A DNA stretch of 24,711 nucleotides from Candidatus Magasanikiibacteriota bacterium (GTDB lineage: Bacteria; Patescibacteriota; Patescibacteriia; Magasanikbacterales; GWA2-37-8): assembly GCA_903858555.1 (NCBI GenBank), contig CAIOJG010000013.1:1-24711 (forward strand), given 5' to 3'. Positions within the stretch are counted from its first letter, which is position 1. Each line of letters begins with the position of its first letter. Position numbers and translations under genes: made by a program. Below the pieces are notes generated by a model. The model was not told where the DNA came from. It did no database searches and saw only the letters and a list, made by a program, of their open reading frames with translations. Below are positions 12,639 through 19,768 of the stretch, one piece after another.

Positions 12639-15308
12639 TTATTTCATCTCCCCCCAACTATGTCCAAAATTCACATCCACTCGAATTGGTACTTTTAATT
12701 TTACCACACCCTCCATCACTTCCTTTACCATCTCACCAAATTTCTTTTCTTTCCCTTTTGGCAACTCAAACACCAACTCATCATGCACCTGCAAAAGCAT
12801 TTTAGCATCAAAACTTTTTAATTCAGGCAATACTTCAATCATCGCCATCTTTATCAAATCCGCGGCCGTACCTTGAATCGGGTGGTTTATCGCCATACGT
12901 TCAGCCGCATTACGCAGTTGAAAATTTTGTGAGTTCAATTCTGGAATATAACGACGACGTCCAAATAAAGTTTCACAATAGCCTTCTTTTTTAGTAAAAG
13001 CAATAGTATCATCCAGATATTTTTTAACTCCACTAAATTGTTCAAAATATTTTTTAATAAAATCTTTGGCCTGCCAATGAGGAATCTCCGCGCGCCAACT
13101 CAAACCATAAGTCCCCATGCCGTAGAGCACCCCAAAATTTACTTCCTTAGCAGCCCGACGCATTTCCTTGGTCACTTCTTCGAGCGGCACACCATTGATG
13201 GCTGCCGCGGTGGCTTTATGAATATCCAAATCATTTTCAAAAATTTCCATCATGTTTTTATCTTGAGCCATGGAAGCCACAATGCGCAATTCAATCTGAG
13301 AATAATCCACACTCACCAAAGTATTACCTTCCTCTGCAATAAAAACTTTGCGCACCTCACGACCAAGCTCGGTACGAATCGGAATATTTTGCATGTTTGG
13401 ATCAGACGAAGATAAACGACCGGTCGCAGCCACCGCTTGATTAAAAGTAGTATGAATGCGCCCAGTTTTTTTATTGATCAAAGTTGGTAAAACATCCACG
13501 TAAGTATTTTGCAATTTGCTCAACTCACGGAAAGTTTCAATCTCGGCAATAATCGGATGCAAACCGTGCATTTTTTCGAGCTGTTCCGCTGAAGTGGACA
13601 AGCCGGTTTTACCTTTTTTAATTCCCTCAACAGGTATGTCTAATTTTTCAAATAATACTTCTCGCAGCTGTAGTGGTGAAGCAATATTAAATTCCATCCC
13701 TGCCAACTCATAAATCTTTTTAGAAACCTGAGCAATACTTTCGGCCACTTCTTTGGAAAGTTTTTGGAGCATTTCCAAATCCACCGCAATCCCGTTTAAC
13801 TCCATTTGCGCCAATACAATCAAAAGTGGCATTTCCAGTTTTTGCATCAAACCCAAATTATCTGTTTTGACCAATTCCGCTTTTATTTTTTCTACAGTTT
13901 GAGAAACCAAAAATAATTCTTGCGTTACCGCTTTCGTATCCACTCCAAATAAACTTTCTTGACCACTTCCCACAGCTAATTCTCTACCTAAAATTTTTAA
14001 AACTACACTGGCCGCATCATGAGCGCGTGTGCCAGGGTTAAGCAAATAAGACCCAATCATTACATCAAACAGTGGATTTTTAATTTTCAAATCTTTAGCA
14101 TTACAATAAATTGCTTTCACCAATTGTTTTAAATCATGCCCAATTAACTCAATTTTTTCCTCAGAAAAAATCGGCCAAAAATCGGCCACCAAACTATCTT
14201 TAATATAAAAACCAGCTTCGCCCACCACCACACTCAATCCGAGCAACTGGCTGGTAATAATATCCTTACCATTTAAAATTGCCCGACAGGAAAACTTTCC
14301 TTGATCTTTTATTTTTTGAAAAATTTCTTTTACTTCTTTTTTATCTTGAACTTCAGTAAAAATAAAATCCGATATTTTTTTATGTTTTACCGGCTTAGCC
14401 ACTTCCGCCGCTTCGACTTCGGCCCCAGGAATTCTTTTCAACAAAGAAACAAACTCAAACTTCTGAAATATTTTGACCACTTTTTCGCGATCATAATTTT
14501 CCAACACCGCATCCTCCAATTTAAAATTTAAATCTGCCACCGCGCAATCTATCGTTGCCAATTCGTAACTCATCGTTGCGCTTTCATGCCCCTCTACCAT
14601 TTTTTTCAAAACACTCGCGCTAAACAATTCACTTTTTTCTTTTTTACTTTCTTTTTCTACCACTTTATAAATCTCATCCAAATTTCCAAATTTCACTATC
14701 AGATCCGTCGCAGTCTTTTCACCAATCCCTGGCACGCCCGGAATATTATCTGAAGTATCACCACGCAAAGCTTTATAATCCACTACCAACTCCGGTCCAA
14801 AACCAAAACGTTTTTTCACTTCATCAATATCGTATATCACAATATCGTTCATACCTTTACGCAAAGTATAAACTTTTATTTTTTTATCCACGAGTTGCAA
14901 GGTATCCATATCGCCCGTCACAATATACACCTCGTCCACATCAGACTCAACCGTTTTCACCACCGTTCCAATCACATCATCAGCCTCAAAACCTTTTTTC
15001 TCAAAAATTGGAATATTAAAAGCCTCCACCAATTCATGCACCAAAGGAATTTGATCATAAAGTTCCTGATCCGCCTTCACGCGCGTTGCTTTATATTTAT
15101 CGTATTTTACATTGCGAAAAGTTCCACCGGCCACATCAAAACTAACACACATGTGCGTCGGCTTTAAATCTTTCCAAACTTTTAGCAACATCGAAGTAAA
15201 ACCATACACCGCATTCACCATTTTTCCGTCTTTGGTATGCATCGGTGGAATAGCGTGGTATCCGCGGTGAATGATAGCGTTACCGTCAATAATTACAAAT
15301 TTTTTCAT
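12639..15308 (-). CDS. polA: DNA polymerase I, degenerate 3'-5' exonuclease domain
   Basis: An 889-residue family A polymerase of full length. The N-terminal 5' nuclease (about 1-290) has VTGDMDTLQLVD and GDTSDNIPGVPGIGEKTA with its metal-binding aspartates. The middle domain (about 310-480) keeps the fold but not the chemistry: the DxE of Exo I is replaced (SCRAILNGKDI), and the Exo II region reads GHDLKQLVKAIY. The polymerase domain has motif A DYSQIELRIVASMAQD, motif B RRAAKEVNFGVLYGMGTYGL with Phe at the sugar-selecting site, and motif C LQVHDELVFE. It should do gap filling and primer removal without proofreading, like Taq polymerase. It has its own promoter (15326-15354) and ends at structured element B. 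Confidence 0.97.
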   Translation of the reverse strand: MKKFVIIDGNAIIHRGYHAIPPMHTKDGKMVNAVYGFTSMLLKVWKDLKPTHMCVSFDVAGGTFRNVKYDKYKATRVKADQELYDQIPLVHELVEAFNIPIFEKKGFEADDVIGTVVKTVESDVDEVYIVTGDMDTLQLVDKKIKVYTLRKGMNDIVIYDIDEVKKRFGFGPELVVDYKALRGDTSDNIPGVPGIGEKTATDLIVKFGNLDEIYKVVEKESKKEKSELFSASVLKKMVEGHESATMSYELATIDCAVADLNFKLEDAVLENYDREKVVKIFQKFEFVSLLKRIPGAEVEAAEVAKPVKHKKISDFIFTEVQDKKEVKEIFQKIKDQGKFSCRAILNGKDIITSQLLGLSVVVGEAGFYIKDSLVADFWPIFSEEKIELIGHDLKQLVKAIYCNAKDLKIKNPLFDVMIGSYLLNPGTRAHDAASVVLKILGRELAVGSGQESLFGVDTKAVTQELFLVSQTVEKIKAELVKTDNLGLMQKLEMPLLIVLAQMELNGIAVDLEMLQKLSKEVAESIAQVSKKIYELAGMEFNIASPLQLREVLFEKLDIPVEGIKKGKTGLSTSAEQLEKMHGLHPIIAEIETFRELSKLQNTYVDVLPTLINKKTGRIHTTFNQAVAATGRLSSSDPNMQNIPIRTELGREVRKVFIAEEGNTLVSVDYSQIELRIVASMAQDKNMMEIFENDLDIHKATAAAINGVPLEEVTKEMRRAAKEVNFGVLYGMGTYGLSWRAEIPHWQAKDFIKKYFEQFSGVKKYLDDTIAFTKKEGYCETLFGRRRYIPELNSQNFQLRNAAERMAINHPIQGTAADLIKMAMIEVLPELKSFDAKMLLQVHDELVFELPKGKEKKFGEMVKEVMEGVVKLKVPIRVDVNFGHSWGEMK

Positions 15309-15325
15309 AAAAAATATTTGTTCTT

Positions 15326-15354
15326 ATTTTACCCTTAAACTTATTTTTAAGCAA
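15326..15354 (-). promoter_or_regulatory. Promoter of polA
   Basis: Minus strand: TTGCTT, 17-base spacer, TAAAAT, about 18 bases from the ATG. The -35 abuts the T-tract of the terminator of the upstream mini-gene. Confidence 0.6.
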
Positions 15355-15424
15355 TAAAAAAACACTGAACAACAGTGCTGGGGCGGAGCGACACAAGGGC
15401 GGATTCTAGCTCCGCCCTTGTGTC
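15355..15424 (-). terminator. Double-hairpin terminator of the 49-residue mini-gene
   Basis: In the minus direction a perfect 14-bp GC-rich hairpin comes first (arms 15390-15403 and 15411-15424, containing AAGGGCGGA/TCCGCCCTT). Then CACTG-TTGTT-CAGTG (15363-15377) runs directly into a T-tract. The second hairpin is a standard intrinsic terminator; the first may protect the 3' end or act as a separate element. Confidence 0.8.
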
Positions 15425-15442
15425 AATCAATCTTTCTGTGGA

Positions 15443-15592
15443 TCAACGGCGTTGATGCGTCGGCGAACACCGCTTGCGCTTGCGCCGACCACGCTCAATG
15501 TTCTTGTGCAACTCTTTGCGTTTTTCTTGCTGACGCCTCCGCGCATGTTCACGTGGACTAAAATCAACCTCTTTCGTCGACTGTTCGGCCAT
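15443..15592 (-). CDS. 49-residue highly basic protein, unrecognised
   Basis: The frame opens with MAEQSTKEVDFSPREHARRR and ends RKRCSPTHQRR, with about 18 Arg or Lys in 49 residues and no membrane segment. GGAGG lies seven bases before the ATG, a proper Shine-Dalgarno that most neighbours lack. The unit is complete: promoter TTGACT-17-TACTAT (15663-15691), a structured leader with two hairpins (15608-15646) and a double-hairpin terminator. GC content is about 55 percent against roughly 38 percent around it. A role in RNA or DNA binding is suggested only by charge. A longer overlapping frame from 15675 begins inside the promoter and has no ribosome site, so I reject it. I know no family for this protein. 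Confidence 0.6.
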   Translation of the reverse strand: MAEQSTKEVDFSPREHARRRQQEKRKELHKNIERGRRKRKRCSPTHQRR

Positions 15593-15607
15593 GAGACACC
15601 TCCAGAA

Positions 15608-15691
15608 TGATCAAGACGACCGATCACGACAGCCTTGTTGCTGTCGAGATAAATACCCAAAAATAGTACATCCAAAATTAATAATAGTCAA
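15608..15691 (-). promoter_or_regulatory. Promoter and structured leader of the 49-residue mini-gene
   Basis: -35 TTGACT (15686-15691), 17 bases, -10 TACTAT (15663-15668). The leader of about 65 bases can form CGACAGC/GCTGTCG (15627-15646, perfect 7 bp) and TGATC/GATCA (15608-15626), followed by the ribosome site at 15599-15603. The hairpins could influence stability or translation; no known riboswitch is recognised. Confidence 0.65.
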
Positions 15692-15692
15692 C

Positions 15693-15718
15693 AAAAAACC
15701 CACTAAAAAGTGGGTTTT
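15693..15718. terminator. Intrinsic terminator after tRNA-Cys
   Basis: AAAACCCACT and AGTGGGTTTT arms with a short A/T loop and a T-tract on the minus strand, immediately 3' of tRNA-Cys. The mini-gene promoter begins right behind it. Confidence 0.85.
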
Positions 15719-15719
15719 G

Positions 15720-15791
15720 AGGTACCGGTGGGAATTGCACCCACGCATAAAGGTTTTGCAGACCTTGGTCTTACTGCTTGACGACGGTACC
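15720..15791 (-). tRNA. tRNA-Cys (anticodon GCA) with altered elbow (A18, G55)
   Basis: The acceptor stem is GGTACCG with CGGTACC, and the discriminator T at 15720 is a cysteine identity element. The anticodon arm AAGGT, CTGCAAA, ACCTT gives GCA. The D arm is GTC, AAGCAGTAA, GAC. Compared with the common Cys loop AAGCGGTTA, G18 is A while G19 remains. The T arm is GTGGG, TGCAATT, CCCAC, with G at position 55 instead of T. Both partners of the G18-pseudouridine55 contact are thus changed together, while G19-C56 and G15-C48 are kept. CCA is not encoded. All stems pair perfectly, so it is probably functional. Promoter at 15804-15832. Confidence 0.92.
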
Positions 15792-15803
15792 AATTGTTTT
15801 TAC

Positions 15804-15832
15804 AGCTTACCAAAAAATAATGAAAAAATCAA
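15804..15832 (-). promoter_or_regulatory. Promoter of tRNA-Cys
   Basis: Minus strand: TTGATT, 17 bases, TAAGCT, about 13 bases before the tRNA 5' end. It lies just behind the stop of the M23 peptidase gene. Confidence 0.6.
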
Positions 15833-15840
15833 GGCTTTGA

Positions 15841-17232
15841 CTATCTCACATACCCCAACGGATTCACACGTGCGCCATTTACTATAACTTCAAAATGCAA
15901 GTGGATACCGGTGATACCACGCACGTTTCCAGTGTTACCCATCAAAGCGATTGTTTGACCAGCTTCAACCTCATCTCCGACAGATACCAACAAACGCGAA
16001 GAGTGACCATACAAAGTTTTAATACCATTACCGTGATCAATAATAATTTCACAACCATAACCACTATTCCAACCACACTGCGCTTTTTCTACTGTACCGG
16101 CTTTGGAAGCATATGTCGGAGTTTCAAACGGTCCAGCGATATCGATAGCGTGATGAGTCCAACCAAAATATTGAGTGATCATGTGAGCTCCAGATGGCCA
16201 AATAAAACCAGACGCACTTGGTGCTCGTTCAGAAGATGGCGGCGTGATTACTTCACCATAGGTTTCTTGTTCTACAATATATGCTTTTCCATTCTTATAG
16301 AATTTTCCATTTTTTACTACTACACCTGCTGGCAATTTCACTGCCATTTTTACCGGCGCAGCCGCTTGTGGTTGCGCCCCACCCGGTACCATTATGGTTT
16401 CACCAACACGCAAATCTTTTCCATTTTGATCTAAATTATTAAAGCGAACGATATCTTCTGCTTTAGCACTATACATTTTAGCAATCTTCAAAAGACTGTC
16501 TCCGCTTTTTACAATATGCATCACCCCAACCGCTGGTGGAATAATTAATTTCTGTCCTAATTTTAATTTAGATTTTGCCGTCAAACCATTTTGCCATAAA
16601 ATCGTAGCCACATCTACCCCAAATTTATTGGCAATGCCATTGAGTGAATCCCCGGTATCAATCACATATTCAGTCGCGCTCTTTCGACCCGAGCCACCGC
16701 TACTGACACTACCGGTCATAATATTTGGATTGTTAATCGTCATACCGCCGGCATAAGTCCCAACCAAATCTTGATCATAAACAATTTGATCAGTCGCCAA
16801 ATTATCCGCCCCAATCACACCTGAACGCCAGTCATAACCATTATCATTATTTTGTGCGGTCGGAGTTTGTTCTACTTGGACATCTTCAAAACTATAATCC
16901 GAATTATCTGAAAATAAACCAAAGGCCAAAGTATTTTGGCCTGGTAAAAAAGTACTGGTTTGGGTATAGGCTTTCGTTTGTGGCGCAGCGATTATCAATA
17001 GTAAAACAAAAATCACCGGTTGAATTATGTCGCGCGCCAATGATCCACCGCCGGTGCGAATACCGGTCTTTTTTAAAAACTGATTGATTTTATGACCAAT
17101 TATCCCAAAAAAACCTAGAAATCGGTTAAAAAAACTGTAAAATACAAAAAGGGTCTTTTGGCCTATCCACCAAAAAAACCGCTTAACATAGACAAAAAAA
17201 CGTAAAATTTTATATAAAATGTTATATTTCAT
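15841..17232 (-). CDS. M23 metallopeptidase with two LysM domains, membrane-anchored
   Basis: 463 residues. A basic, aromatic N terminus is followed by a membrane segment at about 68-86 (DIIQPVIFVLLLIIAA), so the rest is probably outside the cell. After a low-complexity linker come two LysM peptidoglycan-binding domains, near 188-232 (EYVIDTGDSLNGIANKFGV) and 237-283 (MHIVKSGDSLLKIAKMYSA). The C-terminal M23 domain (about 340-463) has the zinc ligands in HHAIDIA and HLHFEV and the family stretch KTLYGHSSRLLVSVGDEVEA. M23 enzymes cut peptide cross-links in peptidoglycan. The residues are complete, so activity is expected. It is a single gene, divergent from hppA across a shared 94-base region, with no Shine-Dalgarno motif. 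Confidence 0.93.
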   Translation of the reverse strand: MKYNILYKILRFFVYVKRFFWWIGQKTLFVFYSFFNRFLGFFGIIGHKINQFLKKTGIRTGGGSLARDIIQPVIFVLLLIIAAPQTKAYTQTSTFLPGQNTLAFGLFSDNSDYSFEDVQVEQTPTAQNNDNGYDWRSGVIGADNLATDQIVYDQDLVGTYAGGMTINNPNIMTGSVSSGGSGRKSATEYVIDTGDSLNGIANKFGVDVATILWQNGLTAKSKLKLGQKLIIPPAVGVMHIVKSGDSLLKIAKMYSAKAEDIVRFNNLDQNGKDLRVGETIMVPGGAQPQAAAPVKMAVKLPAGVVVKNGKFYKNGKAYIVEQETYGEVITPPSSERAPSASGFIWPSGAHMITQYFGWTHHAIDIAGPFETPTYASKAGTVEKAQCGWNSGYGCEIIIDHGNGIKTLYGHSSRLLVSVGDEVEAGQTIALMGNTGNVRGITGIHLHFEVIVNGARVNPLGYVR

Positions 17233-17235
17233 ACC

Positions 17236-17264
17236 TTGACGGTTTGCCTATTTTAGCATAATAT
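17236..17264 (+). promoter_or_regulatory. Promoter of hppA
   Basis: TTGACG, a 17-base spacer, TAATAT, about 62 bases before the ATG. The leader contains a small AAGGC/GCCTT hairpin and a long AT-rich run without a ribosome site. Confidence 0.7.
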
Positions 17265-17326
17265 AGGCTCCAAGGCAACCTCAAAAAGCCTTATTTAATT
17301 TAATTATTAATTAACTTCTAGCACTT

Positions 17327-19312
17327 ATGATTATAGTGTTATGTGGTATTTTACCGGCGCTATTGTCCGTAATTTACGGAGGCGTCCTGATTCGTTGGGT
17401 ACTCAAGCAGCCAGCTGGTGATGATCGTATGCAGGCCATCGCTCGCGCTATCGAAGATGGCGCAAAAGCTTTCTTGTCTCGTCAGTATAAAACCATCGCC
17501 TATGTAGCTGTCGTGGTTTTTATCTTACTCGGTATTGGTATTGATTGGATGACCGCTTTTGGTTTCTTGGTTGGTGCGGTACTTTCCGGATTAGCTGGAA
17601 CAATCGGCATGTTGATTTCTGTGAAAGCCAACGTACGCACAGCTGAGGCCGCTAAAAAAGGATTTTCCGCTGCTTTAGACGTTGCTGTAAAAGGCGGATC
17701 AGTTACTGGTTTGCTAGTTTCTGGTTTAGGCTTGTTGGGCGTTTCTGGTTTTTATTATTTGACTCACGATATTTCCGCTCTTATTGGTTTAGGTTTTGGT
17801 GGTAGTTTGATTTCTGTCTTTGCTCGTATCGGTGGTGGTATTTTTACCAAAGCTGCCGATGTTGGTGCTGACTTGGTAGGTAAAGTAGAAAAAGGAATTC
17901 CAGAAGATGATCCACGCAACCCAGCGGTTATTGCTGACAACGTTGGTGATAATGTTGGTGACTGTGCTGGTATGGCTGCCGATCTTTTTGAAACTTACGC
18001 TATTACTACTATTGCCGCGATGGTTTTGGGATCACTTCTTTTCCCAGGCAACTCTAATGTAATTGTTTATCCTTTAATGCTTGGTGGTATTTCTATTATT
18101 GCTTCAATTGTTGGTACCTTCTTTATCCGCTTGGGTGAAGATAAAAATGTGATGGTTGCTTTATACAAAGGCTTAATCGCTGCCGGTGTTTTTGCTTTAA
18201 TTGGTTTTTATCCAGCCACAAAATATTTAATGAGTGGTCTAGATGGATACAGCGTTGTAAATCTTTTCTTGTCATCTGTTATCGGTTTAATTTTAACTGC
18301 CGCCATGGTAGCTTTGACCGACTATTATACTTCTACAAAATTTGCTCCAGTGCAACACATTGCTAAAGCTTCTACTACTGGTCATGGTACCAATGTGATT
18401 GCTGGTTTAGCCGTCTCTATGAAATCTACTGCGTTACCTGTTCTTTTGATCATGGCCGCAATGATGGGTGCAAATTCATTGGCTGGTTTGTACGGCGTGG
18501 CTATTGCTGCTGTTAGTATGTTATCTTTGACCGGTATCATCGTTACTATTGATGCTTTTGGTCCTATCACCGACAATGCTGGTGGTATTGCTGAAATGGC
18601 AGAACTTTCCGAAGATGTACGCAATGTTACTGATCCTTTGGATGCGGTTGGAAACACTACTAAAGCAGTGACTAAAGGTTACGCTATTGCTTCCGCTGGT
18701 TTGGCTTCATTAGTTTTGTTTGCAGACTTCACCCACAAACTTCCAGACACTGTTAAATTCATGATTAACGATCCAAAAGTTTTAGTTGGTTTATTTATCG
18801 GTGGTTTGTTGCCTTACTTATTTGGTGCCATGTTGATGGAATCAGTAGGTAAAGTAGCCGGACAAGTAGTAGAAGAAGTTCGTCGCCAATTCCGCGAGAT
18901 TGCTGGTATCATGGAAGGTACAGGAAAGCCAGACTATGCTAAAGCCGTAGATATCGTTACCAAAGGTGCTATCGGACAAATGTTAGTGCCGTCTTTGATT
19001 CCAGTTGTCACTCCAATTTTGGTTGGTTACTTCTTGGGTGTTGAAGCTTTAGGCGGTTTACTCGTTGGCACAATCATCACTGGTATCTTCGTAGCTATTT
19101 CTATGACTACTGGTGGGGCTGCTTGGGACAACGCTAAAAAATATATCGAACTTGGTAACTATGGTGGCAAAGGCTCCTTTGCTCATCAAGCCGCTGTCAC
19201 TGGTGACACCGTTGGTGATCCATACAAAGACACTGCTGGTCCAAGTATCAACCCAATGATTAAAGTTGCTAATATCGTAGCTCTATTGATTGTAGGTTTG
19301 TTGGTAAAATAA
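17327..19312 (+). CDS. hppA: Membrane-bound proton-translocating pyrophosphatase, K+-independent type
   Basis: A 661-residue polytopic protein (about 15-16 hydrophobic segments) of the H+-pyrophosphatase family. It couples pyrophosphate hydrolysis to ion pumping across the cytoplasmic membrane. The signature GADLVGKVEKGIPEDDPRNP is present, as are the Mg-PPi loops DNVGDNVGDCAGMAADLFE and, near the C terminus, GDTVGDPYKDTAGPSINP. The subtype can be read from GNTTKAVTKGYAIASA: Lys after GNTT marks the K+-independent class, whereas K+-dependent enzymes have Ala there. All known Na+ pumps are K+-dependent, so proton pumping is inferred. It has its own promoter and terminator. Such a pump lets a cell with limited energy metabolism recover energy from biosynthetic pyrophosphate. 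Confidence 0.97.
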   Translation: MIIVLCGILPALLSVIYGGVLIRWVLKQPAGDDRMQAIARAIEDGAKAFLSRQYKTIAYVAVVVFILLGIGIDWMTAFGFLVGAVLSGLAGTIGMLISVKANVRTAEAAKKGFSAALDVAVKGGSVTGLLVSGLGLLGVSGFYYLTHDISALIGLGFGGSLISVFARIGGGIFTKAADVGADLVGKVEKGIPEDDPRNPAVIADNVGDNVGDCAGMAADLFETYAITTIAAMVLGSLLFPGNSNVIVYPLMLGGISIIASIVGTFFIRLGEDKNVMVALYKGLIAAGVFALIGFYPATKYLMSGLDGYSVVNLFLSSVIGLILTAAMVALTDYYTSTKFAPVQHIAKASTTGHGTNVIAGLAVSMKSTALPVLLIMAAMMGANSLAGLYGVAIAAVSMLSLTGIIVTIDAFGPITDNAGGIAEMAELSEDVRNVTDPLDAVGNTTKAVTKGYAIASAGLASLVLFADFTHKLPDTVKFMINDPKVLVGLFIGGLLPYLFGAMLMESVGKVAGQVVEEVRRQFREIAGIMEGTGKPDYAKAVDIVTKGAIGQMLVPSLIPVVTPILVGYFLGVEALGGLLVGTIITGIFVAISMTTGGAAWDNAKKYIELGNYGGKGSFAHQAAVTGDTVGDPYKDTAGPSINPMIKVANIVALLIVGLLVK

Positions 19313-19317
19313 TATAA

Positions 19318-19387
19318 AATAAAAACCACCCGCAACCCATAACTACAAACTTTGTAGGCATGGGTTGGTAACGGGTGGTTTTTTATT
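19318..19387. terminator. Long bidirectional terminator after hppA
   Basis: Three nested stems: ATAAAAACCACCCG with CGGGTGGTTTTTTAT, then AACCCAT with ATGGGTT, then CTACA with TGTAG. T-tracts on both strands let it end hppA (+) and the 58-residue mini-gene (-). Confidence 0.85.
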
Positions 19388-19400
19388 TCCCAATCCCCAG

Positions 19401-19436
19401 CGCCCCGACTTCCTCATCACTGATTCAGTCGGGGCG
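19401..19436 (-). terminator. GC-rich 3' hairpin of the 58-residue mini-gene
   Basis: Perfect 10-bp arms CGCCCCGACT and AGTCGGGGCG, eight bases after the mini-gene stop in the minus direction. There is no T-tract directly behind it; the real termination is probably at 19318-19387. The same order, a GC-rich hairpin then a T-tract hairpin, follows the 49-residue mini-gene. Confidence 0.6.
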
Positions 19437-19444
19437 AGCACGGC

Positions 19445-19621
19445 TCAAGCCTCCATCTCGAAGAAATTTCCAAACTGCTTTTTCCGGTTTTTGAAACGGA
19501 CTTTGCCGAACTCGACCGCTTCGCGAGTCAGGAACTTCACCGCAAAACACCCCACCGCCGCGAGCATGAACAACGCTTCGACCGTGTTGATATTTTGCGA
19601 ATTCAGGCGCTTGCTCACCAT
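19445..19621 (-). CDS. 58-residue protein with one membrane segment, unrecognised
   Basis: It opens MVSKRLNSQNINTVEALFML, and the hydrophobic segment EALFMLAAVGCFAVKFL (about 15-31) is a likely single membrane helix. A basic, Phe-rich tail follows (KVRFKNRKKQFGNFFEM). A ribosome site GGAGGGG lies just upstream of the ATG. GC content is near 55 percent, clearly above the genes on either side. A promoter (19677-19706) and a GC-rich hairpin plus terminator make a complete small transcription unit between hppA and tig. The organisation closely parallels the mini-gene at 15443-15592. A plus-strand frame over the same bases lacks these signals. No family is recognised. Confidence 0.6.
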   Translation of the reverse strand: MVSKRLNSQNINTVEALFMLAAVGCFAVKFLTREAVEFGKVRFKNRKKQFGNFFEMEA

Positions 19622-19676
19622 CTGCCCCTCCGATTCTAACGGTTGAACACTATTTAGTACACACTAGGAAACGATT

Positions 19677-19706
19677 ATAATATAAATCATTCAGTTTATA
19701 AGTCAA
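19677..19706 (-). promoter_or_regulatory. Promoter of the 58-residue mini-gene
   Basis: Minus strand: TTGACT (19701-19706) and TATTAT (19677-19682) with an 18-base spacer. An alternative TATAAT lies three bases further downstream. It is divergent from the tig promoter, with the two -35 boxes eight bases apart. Confidence 0.6.
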
Positions 19707-19714
19707 TCCCACGG

Positions 19715-19743
19715 TTGACTTTTCCTTTAATTTAAGTTAGAAT
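19715..19743 (+). promoter_or_regulatory. Promoter of tig
   Basis: TTGACT, 17-base spacer, TAGAAT, about 25 bases before the trigger factor ATG. Confidence 0.75.
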
Positions 19744-19768
19744 CCACTCGTAATTTTAACTTGAATTT

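Noticed and set aside
15427..15675. An 82-residue minus-strand frame over the mini-gene
   Set aside because: It begins inside the predicted promoter and has no ribosome site. The shorter frame 15443-15592 has SD, promoter and terminator in the right order.
19365..19646. A 93-residue plus-strand frame
   Set aside because: It starts inside the hppA terminator and overlaps the better-supported minus-strand 58-residue gene.
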